Under the pieces are notes generated by a model. That model was given only the letters and a program-made list of their open reading frames with translations, had not been told where the DNA came from and searched no databases. A DNA stretch of 64,000 bases from Eoetvoesiella caeni (GTDB lineage Bacteria > Pseudomonadota > Gammaproteobacteria > Burkholderiales > Burkholderiaceae_B), in NCBI RefSeq assembly GCF_003315175.1, contig NZ_QNRQ01000007.1:62001-126000 (forward strand), read 5' to 3'. This document shows positions 53,453 through 63,219 of the stretch, piece after piece. Each line of letters starts with the position of its first letter. The stretch's first letter is position 1. Made by a program: the position numbers and the translations under genes.

Positions 53453-54769
53453 TCAAATGGCCTGGCCGTACAAGTCGTATTCGTCGGAGTCGTTGATGCG
53501 CACGCGAACCATGTCGCCGGGTTGCAGTGTGCGTTCGCTGGAGACGAACACATTGCCGTCGATTTCGGGCGCATCGGCGCTGGAGCGGCCGATGGCGCCG
53601 TCTTCGTCGATTTCATCGATAAGAACGTCGATTTCGCGCCCGACCTTTTGCGCCAGGCGCTCGGTGGAAATGGCTTGCTGGTGCGCCATGAAACGATCCC
53701 AGCGCTCTTGCTTGACTTCGTCGGGTACGGCGTCGGGAAGTTCGTTGGCCTTGGCGCCGGTAACGGGCGAATACTGAAAGCAGCCTACCCGGTCCAGTTG
53801 CGCTTCGCTCATCCAGTCGAGCAAGTACTGGAATTCGTCTTCGGTTTCGCCGGGGAAGCCGACGATGAAGGTTGAGCGCAGCGTCAGGTCGGGACAGATT
53901 TCGCGCCAGCGCTTGATGCGCGCCAGCGTTTTGTCTTCAAAGGCGGGCCGTTTCATGAGCTTGAGAATGCGCGGGCTGGCGTGCTGGAATGGGATATCCA
54001 GGTACGGCAGGATCTTGCCTTCGGCCATAAGCGGAATGACTTCATCGACATGGGGGTAGGGGTACACATAGTGCAGCCGGGTCCAGACGCCGAATCCGGC
54101 CAGCGCTTCGCTAAGCTGGGTCATGTGGGTCTTGATGGGACGTCCGTTCCAGAAGCCGCTGCGGAATTTGACGTCGACGCCGTAGGCGCTGGTGTCTTGC
54201 GAGATGACCAGCAGTTCTTTGACGCCAGCATTGACCAGGCGCTCGGCCTCGCCCATGACATCGCCGATGGGGCGGCTGACCAGGTCGCCGCGCATCGACG
54301 GAATAATACAGAAGCTGCAGCGGTGGTTGCAGCCTTCGGATATCTTCAAGTAGGCATAGTGGCGCGGCGTCAGCTTGATGCCTTGGGGCGGCACCAGGTC
54401 GATATAGGGAGCGTGCTGAAGGTTGGGGGGCGCGGCTTCATGCACGGCGCGCACGACTTGTTCGTATTGCTGAGGGCCGGTCACGGCCAATACGGAGGGA
54501 TGGACGTCGCGAATAACGGATTCTTCCACGCCCATGCAGCCGGTAACGATGACCCGGCCGTTTTCCGCAATGGCTTCGCCGATGGCGTCCAGCGATTCGG
54601 CCTTGGCGCTGTCGATGAAGCCGCAAGTGTTGACGACGACTACGTCGGCGTCGTTGTAGTCGGGGGTAATGGCGTAGCCTTCGGTACGCAGTTGCGTCAG
54701 GATGCGCTCGGAGTCAACCAGCGCCTTGGGGCAACCCAGGCTGACGAAACCGACTTTGGGGGAACTCAT
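53453..54769 (-). CDS. rimO: Ribosomal protein S12 methylthiotransferase RimO
   Basis: This is a 438-residue radical SAM methylthiotransferase. The N-terminal MTTase domain has [18 protein letters not shown] and [15 protein letters not shown]; the radical SAM domain has the cluster motif [16 protein letters not shown]; the C-terminal TRAM domain ([16 protein letters not shown]) completes it. It methylthiolates Asp in ribosomal protein S12. GAGG lies upstream of the ATG with a spacing of 13. It is single and divergent from rsmB. Confidence 0.95.
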   Translation of the reverse strand: MSSPKVGFVSLGCPKALVDSERILTQLRTEGYAITPDYNDADVVVVNTCGFIDSAKAESLDAIGEAIAENGRVIVTGCMGVEESVIRDVHPSVLAVTGPQQYEQVVRAVHEAAPPNLQHAPYIDLVPPQGIKLTPRHYAYLKISEGCNHRCSFCIIPSMRGDLVSRPIGDVMGEAERLVNAGVKELLVISQDTSAYGVDVKFRSGFWNGRPIKTHMTQLSEALAGFGVWTRLHYVYPYPHVDEVIPLMAEGKILPYLDIPFQHASPRILKLMKRPAFEDKTLARIKRWREICPDLTLRSTFIVGFPGETEDEFQYLLDWMSEAQLDRVGCFQYSPVTGAKANELPDAVPDEVKQERWDRFMAHQQAISTERLAQKVGREIDVLIDEIDEDGAIGRSSADAPEIDGNVFVSSERTLQPGDMVRVRINDSDEYDLYGQAI

Positions 54770-54903
54770 GGGGTATAACCTCGTTAAGCCTCAGGGCTTG
54801 GTAATGACTGGAATTTTAACGGTTCGGCCCAGCGGGCGCGAGGCCGTGGGCCAATTAATGATAAAGTCCGGGTAAAAACGCGTATTCAAACAGGCCAGCC
54901 TTC

Positions 54904-56253
54904 GTGTCCGTATCTTCTTCCCAACCGCCTCGTCCATCGTTATCCGATATCATGCTTGCCAGCGCACGAAATGTGCTGGCGGTTAAAGAAGGGCGCTCGT
55001 TATCCGAAAGCCTGGCAGCAACAAAGCCCGAATTGCGGGCCGCGACACAAGCCATTACATTTCACGTCATGCGCCGGGCCGGCCTTGCACACGAAGTAAA
55101 ACAGGAACTGGTGCCGCGTACGCCGCCCAATGCGCTGTTCGATGCCTTGCTTTTGGTGTCGCTGGTGTTGTTGGATACCGCCATGGATGCCGAGCTGGGG
55201 CAAAAAGCCAATCTGGCGATACGCCGCGACTGGCCGGTTTATGCCGTGCACACGGTTGTCGACCAGGCCGTAAATGCAGCCAGCAGCCAGCAAGCCATGC
55301 GTTCTTACACCGGCCTGCTGAATGGCACTTTGCGCCGGTTCACGCGCGAACGTGCCGCTATTTTAGCCCAAGCCCGAAAAAACCCCGAAGCGCAGTGGAA
55401 TCATCCGGCGTGGTGGATACATCAGCTTCGTCGCGCTTATCCCGATCAATGGCGTGTTTTGCTGGACGCCGCCAACCAGCCCGGCCCCATGACGCTGCGC
55501 GTCAATCTGCGGCGCACCTCCGTTGAGCAGGTCCTCGAAGCGCTGGAGCAGGCAGGTATAGAAGCCAAATCCATCGGCGCGGCGGGCGTCATGTTGACGG
55601 CCCCCAGGCCGGTACAAGCCGTGCCCGGCTTTGCCGAAGGCTGGTGGTCGGTGCAGGACGCCTCGGCGCAACAGGCCGCCGTGTTGCTCAACCCCGTGGC
55701 CGGGATGCGGGTTCTGGACGCCTGTGCGGCGCCAGGCGGCAAGACATCGCATTTGCTTGAGCTGGCCGATATTTCTCTGACGGCGCTCGACAGCGACGCC
55801 GGCCGGCTGACAAGGGTCGAACAGACGCTGGAGCGGCTGGGCCTGGGCGGCGATCACGTACACTTGAAAGCGGCCGATGCGGCCGACCTGGATGCGTGGT
55901 GGGACGGAACCCCGTTCGATGCGGTATTGGCCGACGTCCCTTGCACCGCATCGGGCATAGTGCGGCGCCATCCGGATATCCGCTGGCTGCGGCGCGAGGC
56001 CGACATTGCGAAGACCGCGGCATTACAACGTAAAATCGTGGATGCTTTATGGAAGACGGTAAAACCCGGCGGGCGGCTTTTGTATGCCACATGCTCTATC
56101 TTTCCGCAGGAAGGCGAGCAGCAGGCCATGCGTTTCCTCGAAACCCACGCCGACGCGGCTCGTTTGCCGGCGCCAGGGCAATTGCTGCCGTTGGGCGAAG
56201 GGCAGGAACTTAGCGACGGATTCTTCTATGCCCTGTTTGCCAAACAGGCTTGA
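54904..56253 (+). CDS. rsmB: 16S rRNA (cytosine-967-C5) methyltransferase
   Basis: This is a 449-residue RsmB. An N-terminal NusB-like domain (about residues 15-145) precedes the SAM methyltransferase with GMRVLDACAAPGGKTSHLLEL, DVPCTASGIVRRHPDIRW (catalytic Cys in the PC motif) and LYATCSIFPQEGEQQ (second Cys). The GTG at 54904 (VSVSSSQ) is a likely start; an ATG at 54952 is the only other candidate. It is the first gene of a plus-strand series with the DUF4390 protein and the two-component system. Confidence 0.95.
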   Translation: MSVSSSQPPRPSLSDIMLASARNVLAVKEGRSLSESLAATKPELRAATQAITFHVMRRAGLAHEVKQELVPRTPPNALFDALLLVSLVLLDTAMDAELGQKANLAIRRDWPVYAVHTVVDQAVNAASSQQAMRSYTGLLNGTLRRFTRERAAILAQARKNPEAQWNHPAWWIHQLRRAYPDQWRVLLDAANQPGPMTLRVNLRRTSVEQVLEALEQAGIEAKSIGAAGVMLTAPRPVQAVPGFAEGWWSVQDASAQQAAVLLNPVAGMRVLDACAAPGGKTSHLLELADISLTALDSDAGRLTRVEQTLERLGLGGDHVHLKAADAADLDAWWDGTPFDAVLADVPCTASGIVRRHPDIRWLRREADIAKTAALQRKIVDALWKTVKPGGRLLYATCSIFPQEGEQQAMRFLETHADAARLPAPGQLLPLGEGQELSDGFFYALFAKQA

Positions 56254-56361
56254 GGAATCCGGCCAGACCAAGGTCTATCAGCTTGCGTGCCGGGCCGCGG
56301 CTTGCCGAAAGGCTGCAATATATTCTAGCGGGGCGCGCATGCGTCCATGTGGCGGAGGGAA

Positions 56362-56946
56362 ATGATCTTGCGAGCGTGGCTTTCCTTTTTGTTGTGCGTT
56401 TTTCTTGCCGTTTCGGCAGGCAGCGTTGTGGCGCAAAACAGCCCCGAGCATGTGGCCAGCATCGAGCCCGTCGTGCGCGACGGCAAGCTGTATATCGATG
56501 CGGACATTGTATTCGAGGTCAGTCCGGAATTGCGCAATGCCGCACAAAAAGGGGTGCCGATCTATTTCACGGCCGACCTGGAAATCATTTCGAAGCGCTG
56601 GTGGTGGTTCGACAGGGTGCTGGTCAACGAACAGCAGACCTGGCGCGTGGTTTATAACGCATTGACGCGCCAGTGGCGGGTGGGCACGGGCGAACTCAGC
56701 CTGCCTGAAGCCTCGTTCGACGATGCGCTTTCCCTGATTCGCAATATTCGCGGCTGGGCCGTGGCCGACGTTGCCGATCTGGATACCGACAAGGAATACA
56801 CCGGCCGCATACGTGTGCGTCTGGACACGTCGCGTTTGCCGCGCCCATTTCAGATCGACGCCTTTAACAGCATGGCCTGGACCCTGGCCACTCCATGGAA
56901 GGATTTCTCATTTTCAATCTCCGACTCCGCTCGCGATCCATCCTGA
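56362..56946 (+). CDS. DUF4390 family exported protein
   Basis: This 194-residue protein begins with a signal peptide (MILRAWLSFLLCVFLAVSAG, cleavage near VVA-QN) and has the DUF4390 domain (SIEPVVRDGKLYIDADIVFE, followed by GVPIYFTADLEIISKRWWWF). GGAGG is just upstream of the ATG at 56362. This family occurs almost only in betaproteobacteria, next to ntrY-like kinases, and its role is unknown; a periplasmic accessory to the sensor is a reasonable guess. The 3' end overlaps the start of the next gene by 52 bp in a different frame. Confidence 0.85.
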   Translation: MILRAWLSFLLCVFLAVSAGSVVAQNSPEHVASIEPVVRDGKLYIDADIVFEVSPELRNAAQKGVPIYFTADLEIISKRWWWFDRVLVNEQQTWRVVYNALTRQWRVGTGELSLPEASFDDALSLIRNIRGWAVADVADLDTDKEYTGRIRVRLDTSRLPRPFQIDAFNSMAWTLATPWKDFSFSISDSARDPS

Positions 56947-59282
56947 AATGGGGGATGCGCGCCGCACTTGGGGCTGCCGTAGTCAGCGCCCTGGCGCTTT
57001 TGGCATTGCTGGTCTGGTCGACCGGCAATGCATCGCGCTATGCGCAGCAATACGATGTCCTGTTGCTGCTGAACGGCGTTTTTGCCGTTACCTTGGTGTC
57101 GTGGGTGCTGGTGCTGGCCGCGCGGCTCTTGCGCCAGTTGCGGCGCCGTCAGTTCGGAGCCCGGCTTACCGCGCGCTTTGCCTTGTCGTTCGCTCTTATT
57201 GGCGTGCTGCCCGGCGCGCTCATTTATGTGCTTTCGGTGCAATTCATGTCGCGGTCCATCGAGTCCTGGTTCAACGTGCGGGTCGATACGGCGCTTGAAG
57301 CGGGGCTCAATCTTGGGCGCGCGGCGCTGGACAATCAACTGAACGATTTGAATACGCGGGCGCGCGACATTGCCAACAAGCTGGCCAATACCACCGACAC
57401 CGACATGGCGGGGGCCATTACCAGGCTGCGCGAATCCGGCGGCGTGGCCGAAGCCCTGGTGTTCAGCGGCAATGGCCGCCTGGTTGCATTTTCGACGGCC
57501 AGCTATAGCCAATTGATTCCCGATGTGCCGCCGCCCCATGTGTTGAACCAACTACGGGTCTCGCGCAACTATTCGGCCGCGGAAGCCGACGAGGCCCCTG
57601 GCAAGGACGCCGAGGCGGCCGCGGCCCCGAATGGTCTGCATTTGCGGGTGGTCGTTCCCATCAGTGTGATCGACCGTGCGTCTTCGGCGCTAGGCGTGTC
57701 GCCGGACACGCGCTGGCTGCAGGTCATCCAGCCGGTGCCGGAGCAGATTGCGCGCAATGCCAACCAGGTACAGCAAGGGTTTCGCGACTACCAAGAGCTG
57801 GCCTTGTCCCGCCAGGGGCTTAGAAAGCTTTACAGCATTACCCTGACCCTGGCGCTGGTGCTGGCGGTATTCGCCTCCATCGTGGCGGCCTTGGCGTTGT
57901 CCAGGCGTCTGGTCCGGCCGTTGTTGACGCTGGCGGCCGGTACTCAGGCGGTGGGAGTGGGCGATTACCGGCCCTTGCCCGAACCCCCCGAACGCGACGA
58001 GGTCGGCCAGCTTACGCGTTCGTTCAACGCCATGACGCGTCAGTTGGACGAAGCACGCCACATGGTCGAGAACAACCGCCTGCAGTTGGAGCGGTCCAAT
58101 GTTTACCTCGAGTCGGTGCTAAGTAATCTGTCGTCGGGCGTGCTGGTGTTCGATGAAGGCTTCCGGGTCAGCATGTTCAACCAGGGAGCGCAAAGCATCT
58201 TGCGCGCGGACCTGCGCTCGGTCAAAGGCTGCCCGCTTGAGACTGTCGATGGCGCTTTCAAGCTGGCCCAGCTTATCCGCCATGCCTTTGCGGCGCATGC
58301 GGCGGTGGGATCCGAGAAGCTTTATTGGCAGCAGCAGTTCGAGCTGGAACTTGAAGCCGCCATGGACAATGAAACCAAGATGCACACCATTACCCTGTTG
58401 GCGCGCGGCACGCACCTTAGCGTCGACGGCCGGGGCAATGGATATTTGGTGGTGTTCGACGACATCAGCGAGGTCATATCCGCCAGCCGCACGGTGGCCT
58501 GGGGCGAAGTGGCGCGCCGGCTGGCGCACGAAATCAAGAACCCCCTGACCCCCATACAGCTTTCGGCCGAACGGCTGGCCATGAAGCTGGCCGGTAAACT
58601 GAACGAATCCGATGCGGCGATGCTGACGCGTTCCACCAATACTATCGTCAGCCAGGTGTCGTCGTTAAAACATATGGTCGATGATTTTCGCGAGTACGCC
58701 CGCACGCCGCCGGCGCAGATGCAACCGGTCGACATCAACGGCCTGATTGCCGACGTATTGTCCCTGTACGGCTGGGATCCGGTGGAAGGCACCGTGCGCG
58801 ATGACAAACATAGTGTCAAAATAGAAGTAGAGCTTGATGCGGGGCTGCCGCAAATCGAAGGCGACCCCACGCAGTTGCGGCAGGTCATTCATAATCTGTT
58901 GGCCAACGCGCGCGACGCGGCAACCCAGGAACATGCGCTCGAGGATGCAAGAATTTATGTAAAGACTAAACTTACGGACTCCAGCATTGATACCGAAGAC
59001 GGACAACCGGCAGTGCGGTTGACAGTTTCAGATAATGGCTCGGGGTTCGAGTCGCGAGTATTGTCGCGGGTGTTCGAACCCTACGTTACGACCAAGGCAA
59101 CCGGCACGGGGCTGGGCCTTGCCATCGTGAAAAAAATCATCGAGGAGCATGGCGGCCGGATCGACATTGCAAATCGCCGTGAAGGCGGTGCGCGTGTCTC
59201 CATACTTCTTACACGACTTGCCAGTATGGCCCCTGTGCTGGACGCGCAAGCGCAGGGGAACGATAATGCGGAAAAAACTTAG
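56895..59282 (+). CDS. NtrY-like sensor histidine kinase
   Basis: This is a 795-residue membrane kinase. It has at least three N-terminal membrane helices, a periplasmic region (about residues 125-290), a fourth helix and HAMP domain (ALSRRLVRPLLTLAAGTQAV), a PAS-like segment, and a kinase core with ARRLAHEIKNPLTPIQLSA (His545), NLLANARDAA and GTGLGLAIVKKI. The start is uncertain: 56895 overlaps the DUF4390 gene by 52 bp, while an ATG at 56955 avoids overlap. Both lack a good ribosome site. It transmits to the response regulator 10 bp downstream. Confidence 0.88.
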   Translation: MEGFLIFNLRLRSRSILKWGMRAALGAAVVSALALLALLVWSTGNASRYAQQYDVLLLLNGVFAVTLVSWVLVLAARLLRQLRRRQFGARLTARFALSFALIGVLPGALIYVLSVQFMSRSIESWFNVRVDTALEAGLNLGRAALDNQLNDLNTRARDIANKLANTTDTDMAGAITRLRESGGVAEALVFSGNGRLVAFSTASYSQLIPDVPPPHVLNQLRVSRNYSAAEADEAPGKDAEAAAAPNGLHLRVVVPISVIDRASSALGVSPDTRWLQVIQPVPEQIARNANQVQQGFRDYQELALSRQGLRKLYSITLTLALVLAVFASIVAALALSRRLVRPLLTLAAGTQAVGVGDYRPLPEPPERDEVGQLTRSFNAMTRQLDEARHMVENNRLQLERSNVYLESVLSNLSSGVLVFDEGFRVSMFNQGAQSILRADLRSVKGCPLETVDGAFKLAQLIRHAFAAHAAVGSEKLYWQQQFELELEAAMDNETKMHTITLLARGTHLSVDGRGNGYLVVFDDISEVISASRTVAWGEVARRLAHEIKNPLTPIQLSAERLAMKLAGKLNESDAAMLTRSTNTIVSQVSSLKHMVDDFREYARTPPAQMQPVDINGLIADVLSLYGWDPVEGTVRDDKHSVKIEVELDAGLPQIEGDPTQLRQVIHNLLANARDAATQEHALEDARIYVKTKLTDSSIDTEDGQPAVRLTVSDNGSGFESRVLSRVFEPYVTTKATGTGLGLAIVKKIIEEHGGRIDIANRREGGARVSILLTRLASMAPVLDAQAQGNDNAEKT

Positions 59283-59292
59283 GTGATGCTTT

Positions 59293-59988
59293 ATGGCCAG
59301 AATCCTGGTTGTTGATGACGAAATAGGCATTCGTGAACTTTTGTCTGAAATTCTTTACGACGAAGGGCACACAGTCGAACTTGCAGAAAATGCGGCGCAG
59401 GCACGCGCGGCGCGGCTGCGGGCGCGGCCCGATCTCGTCTTGCTAGATATCTGGATGCCGGATACGGACGGGGTCAGCCTCTTGAAAGAATGGGGCTCGC
59501 AAGGCCTGCTCGATATGCCTGTCATTATGATGAGCGGGCATGCCACTGTGGACACGGCCGTCGAGGCCACACGCATTGGCGCCGTCGACTTTCTTGAAAA
59601 ACCCATTACGCTGCAGAAGCTGCTGAAAACCATTGCAGCCGGCTTGGCGCGTCCCGTGGTCTCGGCAACGGCAGTCGCCGCGGCCCGTGCGCCAGAACGC
59701 CGCCCCGACGGCGGCTTGTCGCCGCTGACTACTGTGCCGATGGCATCGTCGGCCGAGCCCGCCTTGATGCCCGAACCGAATAATTCCCTATTGGGCGGCA
59801 TCGCGCTGGATCAACCCTTGCGCGATGCGCGCGATGAATTCGAACGCATTTATTTCGAATATCATCTGGGGCGCGAAAATCACAGCATGACCCGCGTCTC
59901 TGAAAAGACCGGCCTTGAACGTACCCACCTTTACCGCAAGCTCAAGCAATTGGGCATTGACGCTTCGCGCAAAAAACATAATCAATAA
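59293..59988 (+). CDS. Short NtrX-like response regulator (receiver plus Fis-type HTH, no AAA+ domain)
   Basis: This 231-residue protein has a receiver domain with LVLLDIWMPDTDG (Asp52 phosphorylation site) and a linker of about 75 residues that is Ala/Pro-rich. The C-terminal Fis-like HTH is ENHSMTRVSEKTGLERTHLY near residues 196-215. Typical NtrX proteins have about 450 residues and a sigma-54-activating AAA+ domain in the middle; here it is absent. It starts 10 bp after ntrY. Without AAA+ it cannot activate sigma-54 as NtrX does, so it should be a classic DNA-binding regulator. Confidence 0.9.
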   Translation: MARILVVDDEIGIRELLSEILYDEGHTVELAENAAQARAARLRARPDLVLLDIWMPDTDGVSLLKEWGSQGLLDMPVIMMSGHATVDTAVEATRIGAVDFLEKPITLQKLLKTIAAGLARPVVSATAVAAARAPERRPDGGLSPLTTVPMASSAEPALMPEPNNSLLGGIALDQPLRDARDEFERIYFEYHLGRENHSMTRVSEKTGLERTHLYRKLKQLGIDASRKKHNQ

Positions 59989-60112
59989 GCTTGGTTGAAG
60001 GCGCTTGCCTGCCAAGCGCTGCTGAATAACGCGGTCGGGCAAATGCTGGCTTGCACGATGTCTGTTGTGTTACCTTTCGTGTTCCAAAAAACATGAGGTT
60101 ACAGGTGACGCA

Positions 60113-63100
60113 ATGGAAAAGGCATCTTGGAGGCTGGCGCGCACAGAGCGTTCGCGCGTAATTGGAAAGGGGCGGCTGAACATCGCCGCCGTTTGCGTCG
60201 CCGCTGCGCTGGCTGGCCTGCCGCTGGCCTCGCAAGGCGCGGGACTTGATCCCAACGCATTCGTGACCGATGAGTTTCTGGCCAGCCGGGCGCTGGCTCC
60301 CATCAATGCTCAATATGCCTATGCGCGCGGCTATACGGGCAAGGGTGTGCTGATTGCTATTGTCGACAGCGGCCTGGACGTCAATCATCCCGAATTCCAT
60401 GGGCGGATTTCTCCGCAATTGCGGAATTTTTTCAATAGCCTCGGCCCCGAAGATGTGCCGATATAAATCGCGACGGCTCGATCGCAGGGCATGGGACGCA
60501 CGTGGCGGGTCTGGCCGCCGCGGCGCGTGACGGCCAGGGCATGCATGGTGTGGCCTATGATGCGACGATCCTGCCTTTGCGGGCGATAGGCGCGGATGCG
60601 ATTCCCTATTCTCCGTATCATGCCATTGACCGGGCCATCCAGGCCGGAGCCCAGGTGCTCAATGGCAGCTATGGCCCGTCGGCGGCGCCGCCTCTCTTTT
60701 TGCAAGACTCCACGACAAAACAATGGTATCGCAATCCAACTCACCGAGTTGTTGAGTATGTGCCCGTCGACCACCAGGGGATCCAAACGGAATACGAGGT
60801 TTTGAAGGCGGCGGAACAGGCGGACATGGTGCTGGTCTTTGCTGCCGGCAATGAGTTCAGGGATCAACCCATTGCCAGCAAAATCCCTACCGGCGCGTCG
60901 ATGGTGCCGCTGGTTACGCCGGCCAATACGCATAACGGACAGTACTACCGGTTTCTGGAAGATTTGCCCAGCCTTAGTCTGAACGATCCGGATACCTGGG
61001 TTGAGATCAATCCACACGACCCCAGAGTGGCATCGCTGGATTTCTCCGACTTGCAAGGCGCCCTGATTGCGGTTGTGTCGGTGGATCGCAATGGGACGAT
61101 ATCCAGTTACAGCAATCGTTGCGGTGCGGCCGCCATGTGGTGTATTGCGGCACCTGGCGGCGACTTCGATACCGCCGGCTACTCTACAGCCACGAGCCAG
61201 TTGTGGTCGACGTATCCCTACAGTTCGTATGCCCAAATGGCCGGCACATCCATGGCTTCTCCAGTGGTTGCCGGTGCGGCAGCGGTGCTGCGGCAGGCTT
61301 TTCCGTACATGACTGCGCGCCAGATTATCGAGGTCGTGCTGACCACCGCGAACAATAGCGGCCAATGGGGCGATAAGGCTATTTACGGGCACGGTATGTT
61401 GGACCTGGGTAAAGCCGTTGGGGGGCCCGCCGAGTTTGGCGCTGAAGGTTTTCCAAACGTTTTCGACGTCGATACCAAGGGCTATGACTCTCAGTGGAGT
61501 AACAATATTTCGGGCTCCGGCGGGCTGATCAAACGTGGTGTGGGCACGTTGACATTGTCGGGCACTAATATTTATACAGGGTCGACCCAACTGGCCGGGG
61601 GCAAGCTGGTGGTCGATGGCTCGATTGTCTCTGACCTGCAGGTGGGCAAAGGCGCCGTGCTGGGGGGCTCGGGCAGGGTAGGCAACACTTGGGTCTGGGG
61701 CAAAGTTACGCCGGGCAACTCCCCGGGTACCCTGACTGTCGACGGCAATTACACACAGTTTGCGGGTTCGGTGCTTGAGGTCGAGTTCAGTTCAGGGGCG
61801 TCGGATCGGCTGGAGGTAACGGGAACAGCCGATATCCAGGGCGGCGAACTGCGGGTTGTGGGCCTGACCGCCGATACGCTGGGCAAGGATTTTACCTTCT
61901 TGAACGCGGCCAGCATAACCGCCACCAGTGTGTTCGATACGAGCCGCCTGGGGCGTGCCTTCATTGACCTGACTCCTGTGTTCGGTCCGCCCGGCCTGGC
62001 GTCGAGCATTCAGATGCAGGTGCGACGCAATGCCACGCGCTTTGCCGATTTGGCCGTCAGCGGCAACCAGCGCGCGGCGGCCCAGGCCATAGAGAGCCAG
62101 GGGCTGGGCGGCGCGGCCTACGATCCAGTGGTCCTCATGCAAGAGGCCGGCATGGCGCCCGGCGCATTCGATCAGTTGTCGGGCGAGATTTACGCCTCAA
62201 CGCAGTCGGCTTTGGTGGACATTGGCGGCCTGCTGCGTCAGGCTGCGTTTGCCCGTCTTTATCAAGCGGGCCGCGACGGCAGCCCTGCCGGCCAGGCGCA
62301 GGGCCGCAGCCCCAGCGGCAACCTGGCGGTTTGGACGCAAGCTCTGGGAAGCTGGGGCGAGCTTGGCGCAAGCAATGACGCCGGCCGCATGACGCGCTCG
62401 ACGGGCGGCATCATGCTGGGTGGTGATGCGCGGCTGGGCGACAATGCCTGGGCGGGCATGGCGGCAAGCTTCACAGGGTCATCCTTCAGCGCCGTGGGCA
62501 ACGCCAGCACCCGGGCCGACGGCTATCACCTGACGGCTTATGCCGGCCTTCAGCATGCAGCCTGGGCTTTGCGCGGCGGTGTGTCCCAGTCATGGTACGA
62601 CTTGCGCACGCATCGATATGTGGGGTATCAGAACTTGGGCAAAGCCAGCAGCAGCCAGCATAGTCGCGCCACGCAACTGTTCGCCGAGGCCGGCTATGCC
62701 TTGCAGGTGGGGTCCCGGACAGTGTTGGAACCCTATGCTGGGTTGGCCAGGATGTGGTTGCGCGGCAATGATTTCCAGGAGTCCGGCTCGGCTATTGCCT
62801 TGGGCGGCCGCGCCAACAATTTCTCCATTACTTTTTCCACATTGGGCGCACGCGCAACCATGCAGTTGCCGGATGCGGGGCGCTTCGGCATGGAACTGAC
62901 CGGGGGGCTGGGCTGGCGCCACGCGTTTGGCGACAGGGCCCCTACAGCCAACTTGCAGTTTGCCAGCGGCAATGCCTATACGGTGTCGGGCGCGCCTTTG
63001 GCCCGCAATGCACTGGTGGCCGAACTTGGAATAAGCCTGCAGGCATCGGGCACCAGCCGTTTTAGCTTGAGCTACGCAGGCCAGTTCGCGGGTGCAACGC

Positions 63101-63141
63101 AGGACCACGGAGTTCAGGCGCGGGCGATGTGGGCTTTCTGA
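60113..63141 (+). pseudogene. Subtilase autotransporter (SphB1-like) interrupted by a single-base frameshift
   Basis: The frame from ATG 60113 (GAGGTTACAGGTGA upstream) gives a signal peptide and the start of a peptidase S8 domain, with Asp85 in AIVDSGLD (60365-60367), then stops at TAA 60464-60466. The other frame carries on with GHGTHVAG (catalytic His at 60490-60492), Ser at 61249-61251 in AGTSMASP, a passenger-associated repeat (GVGTLTLSGTNIYTG), and a C-terminal beta barrel ending ARAMWAF. One missing base near 60455-60480 restores a 1009-residue protein exactly. It resembles Bordetella SphB1, a surface protease that matures adhesins. Either a real inactivation or a sequencing error. Confidence 0.85.
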
Positions 63142-63187
63142 TACTGGCGTTTATGTTTGCCGATACGGTGTAGCGGCAAGTTTTTGA

Positions 63188-63213
63188 ATCGGGCCGCTTG
63201 AAAGCGGCCCGAT
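63188..63213. terminator. GC-rich hairpin between the autotransporter and bioC
   Basis: ATCGGGCCGCTT (63188-63199) and AAGCGGCCCGAT (63202-63213) are complementary with a tight loop of four or fewer bases. It sits between convergent genes, as expected for a shared terminator. No T tract adjoins it on either strand (five T's lie before it on the plus strand), so efficiency is uncertain. Confidence 0.6.
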
Positions 63214-63219
63214 GGCATT

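Noticed and set aside
60385-61590. A 401-codon open frame on the minus strand inside the autotransporter gene
   Set aside because: It is antisense to a region with all subtilase catalytic motifs, has no ribosome site and no protein-like domain pattern; long antisense frames are common in GC-rich coding DNA.
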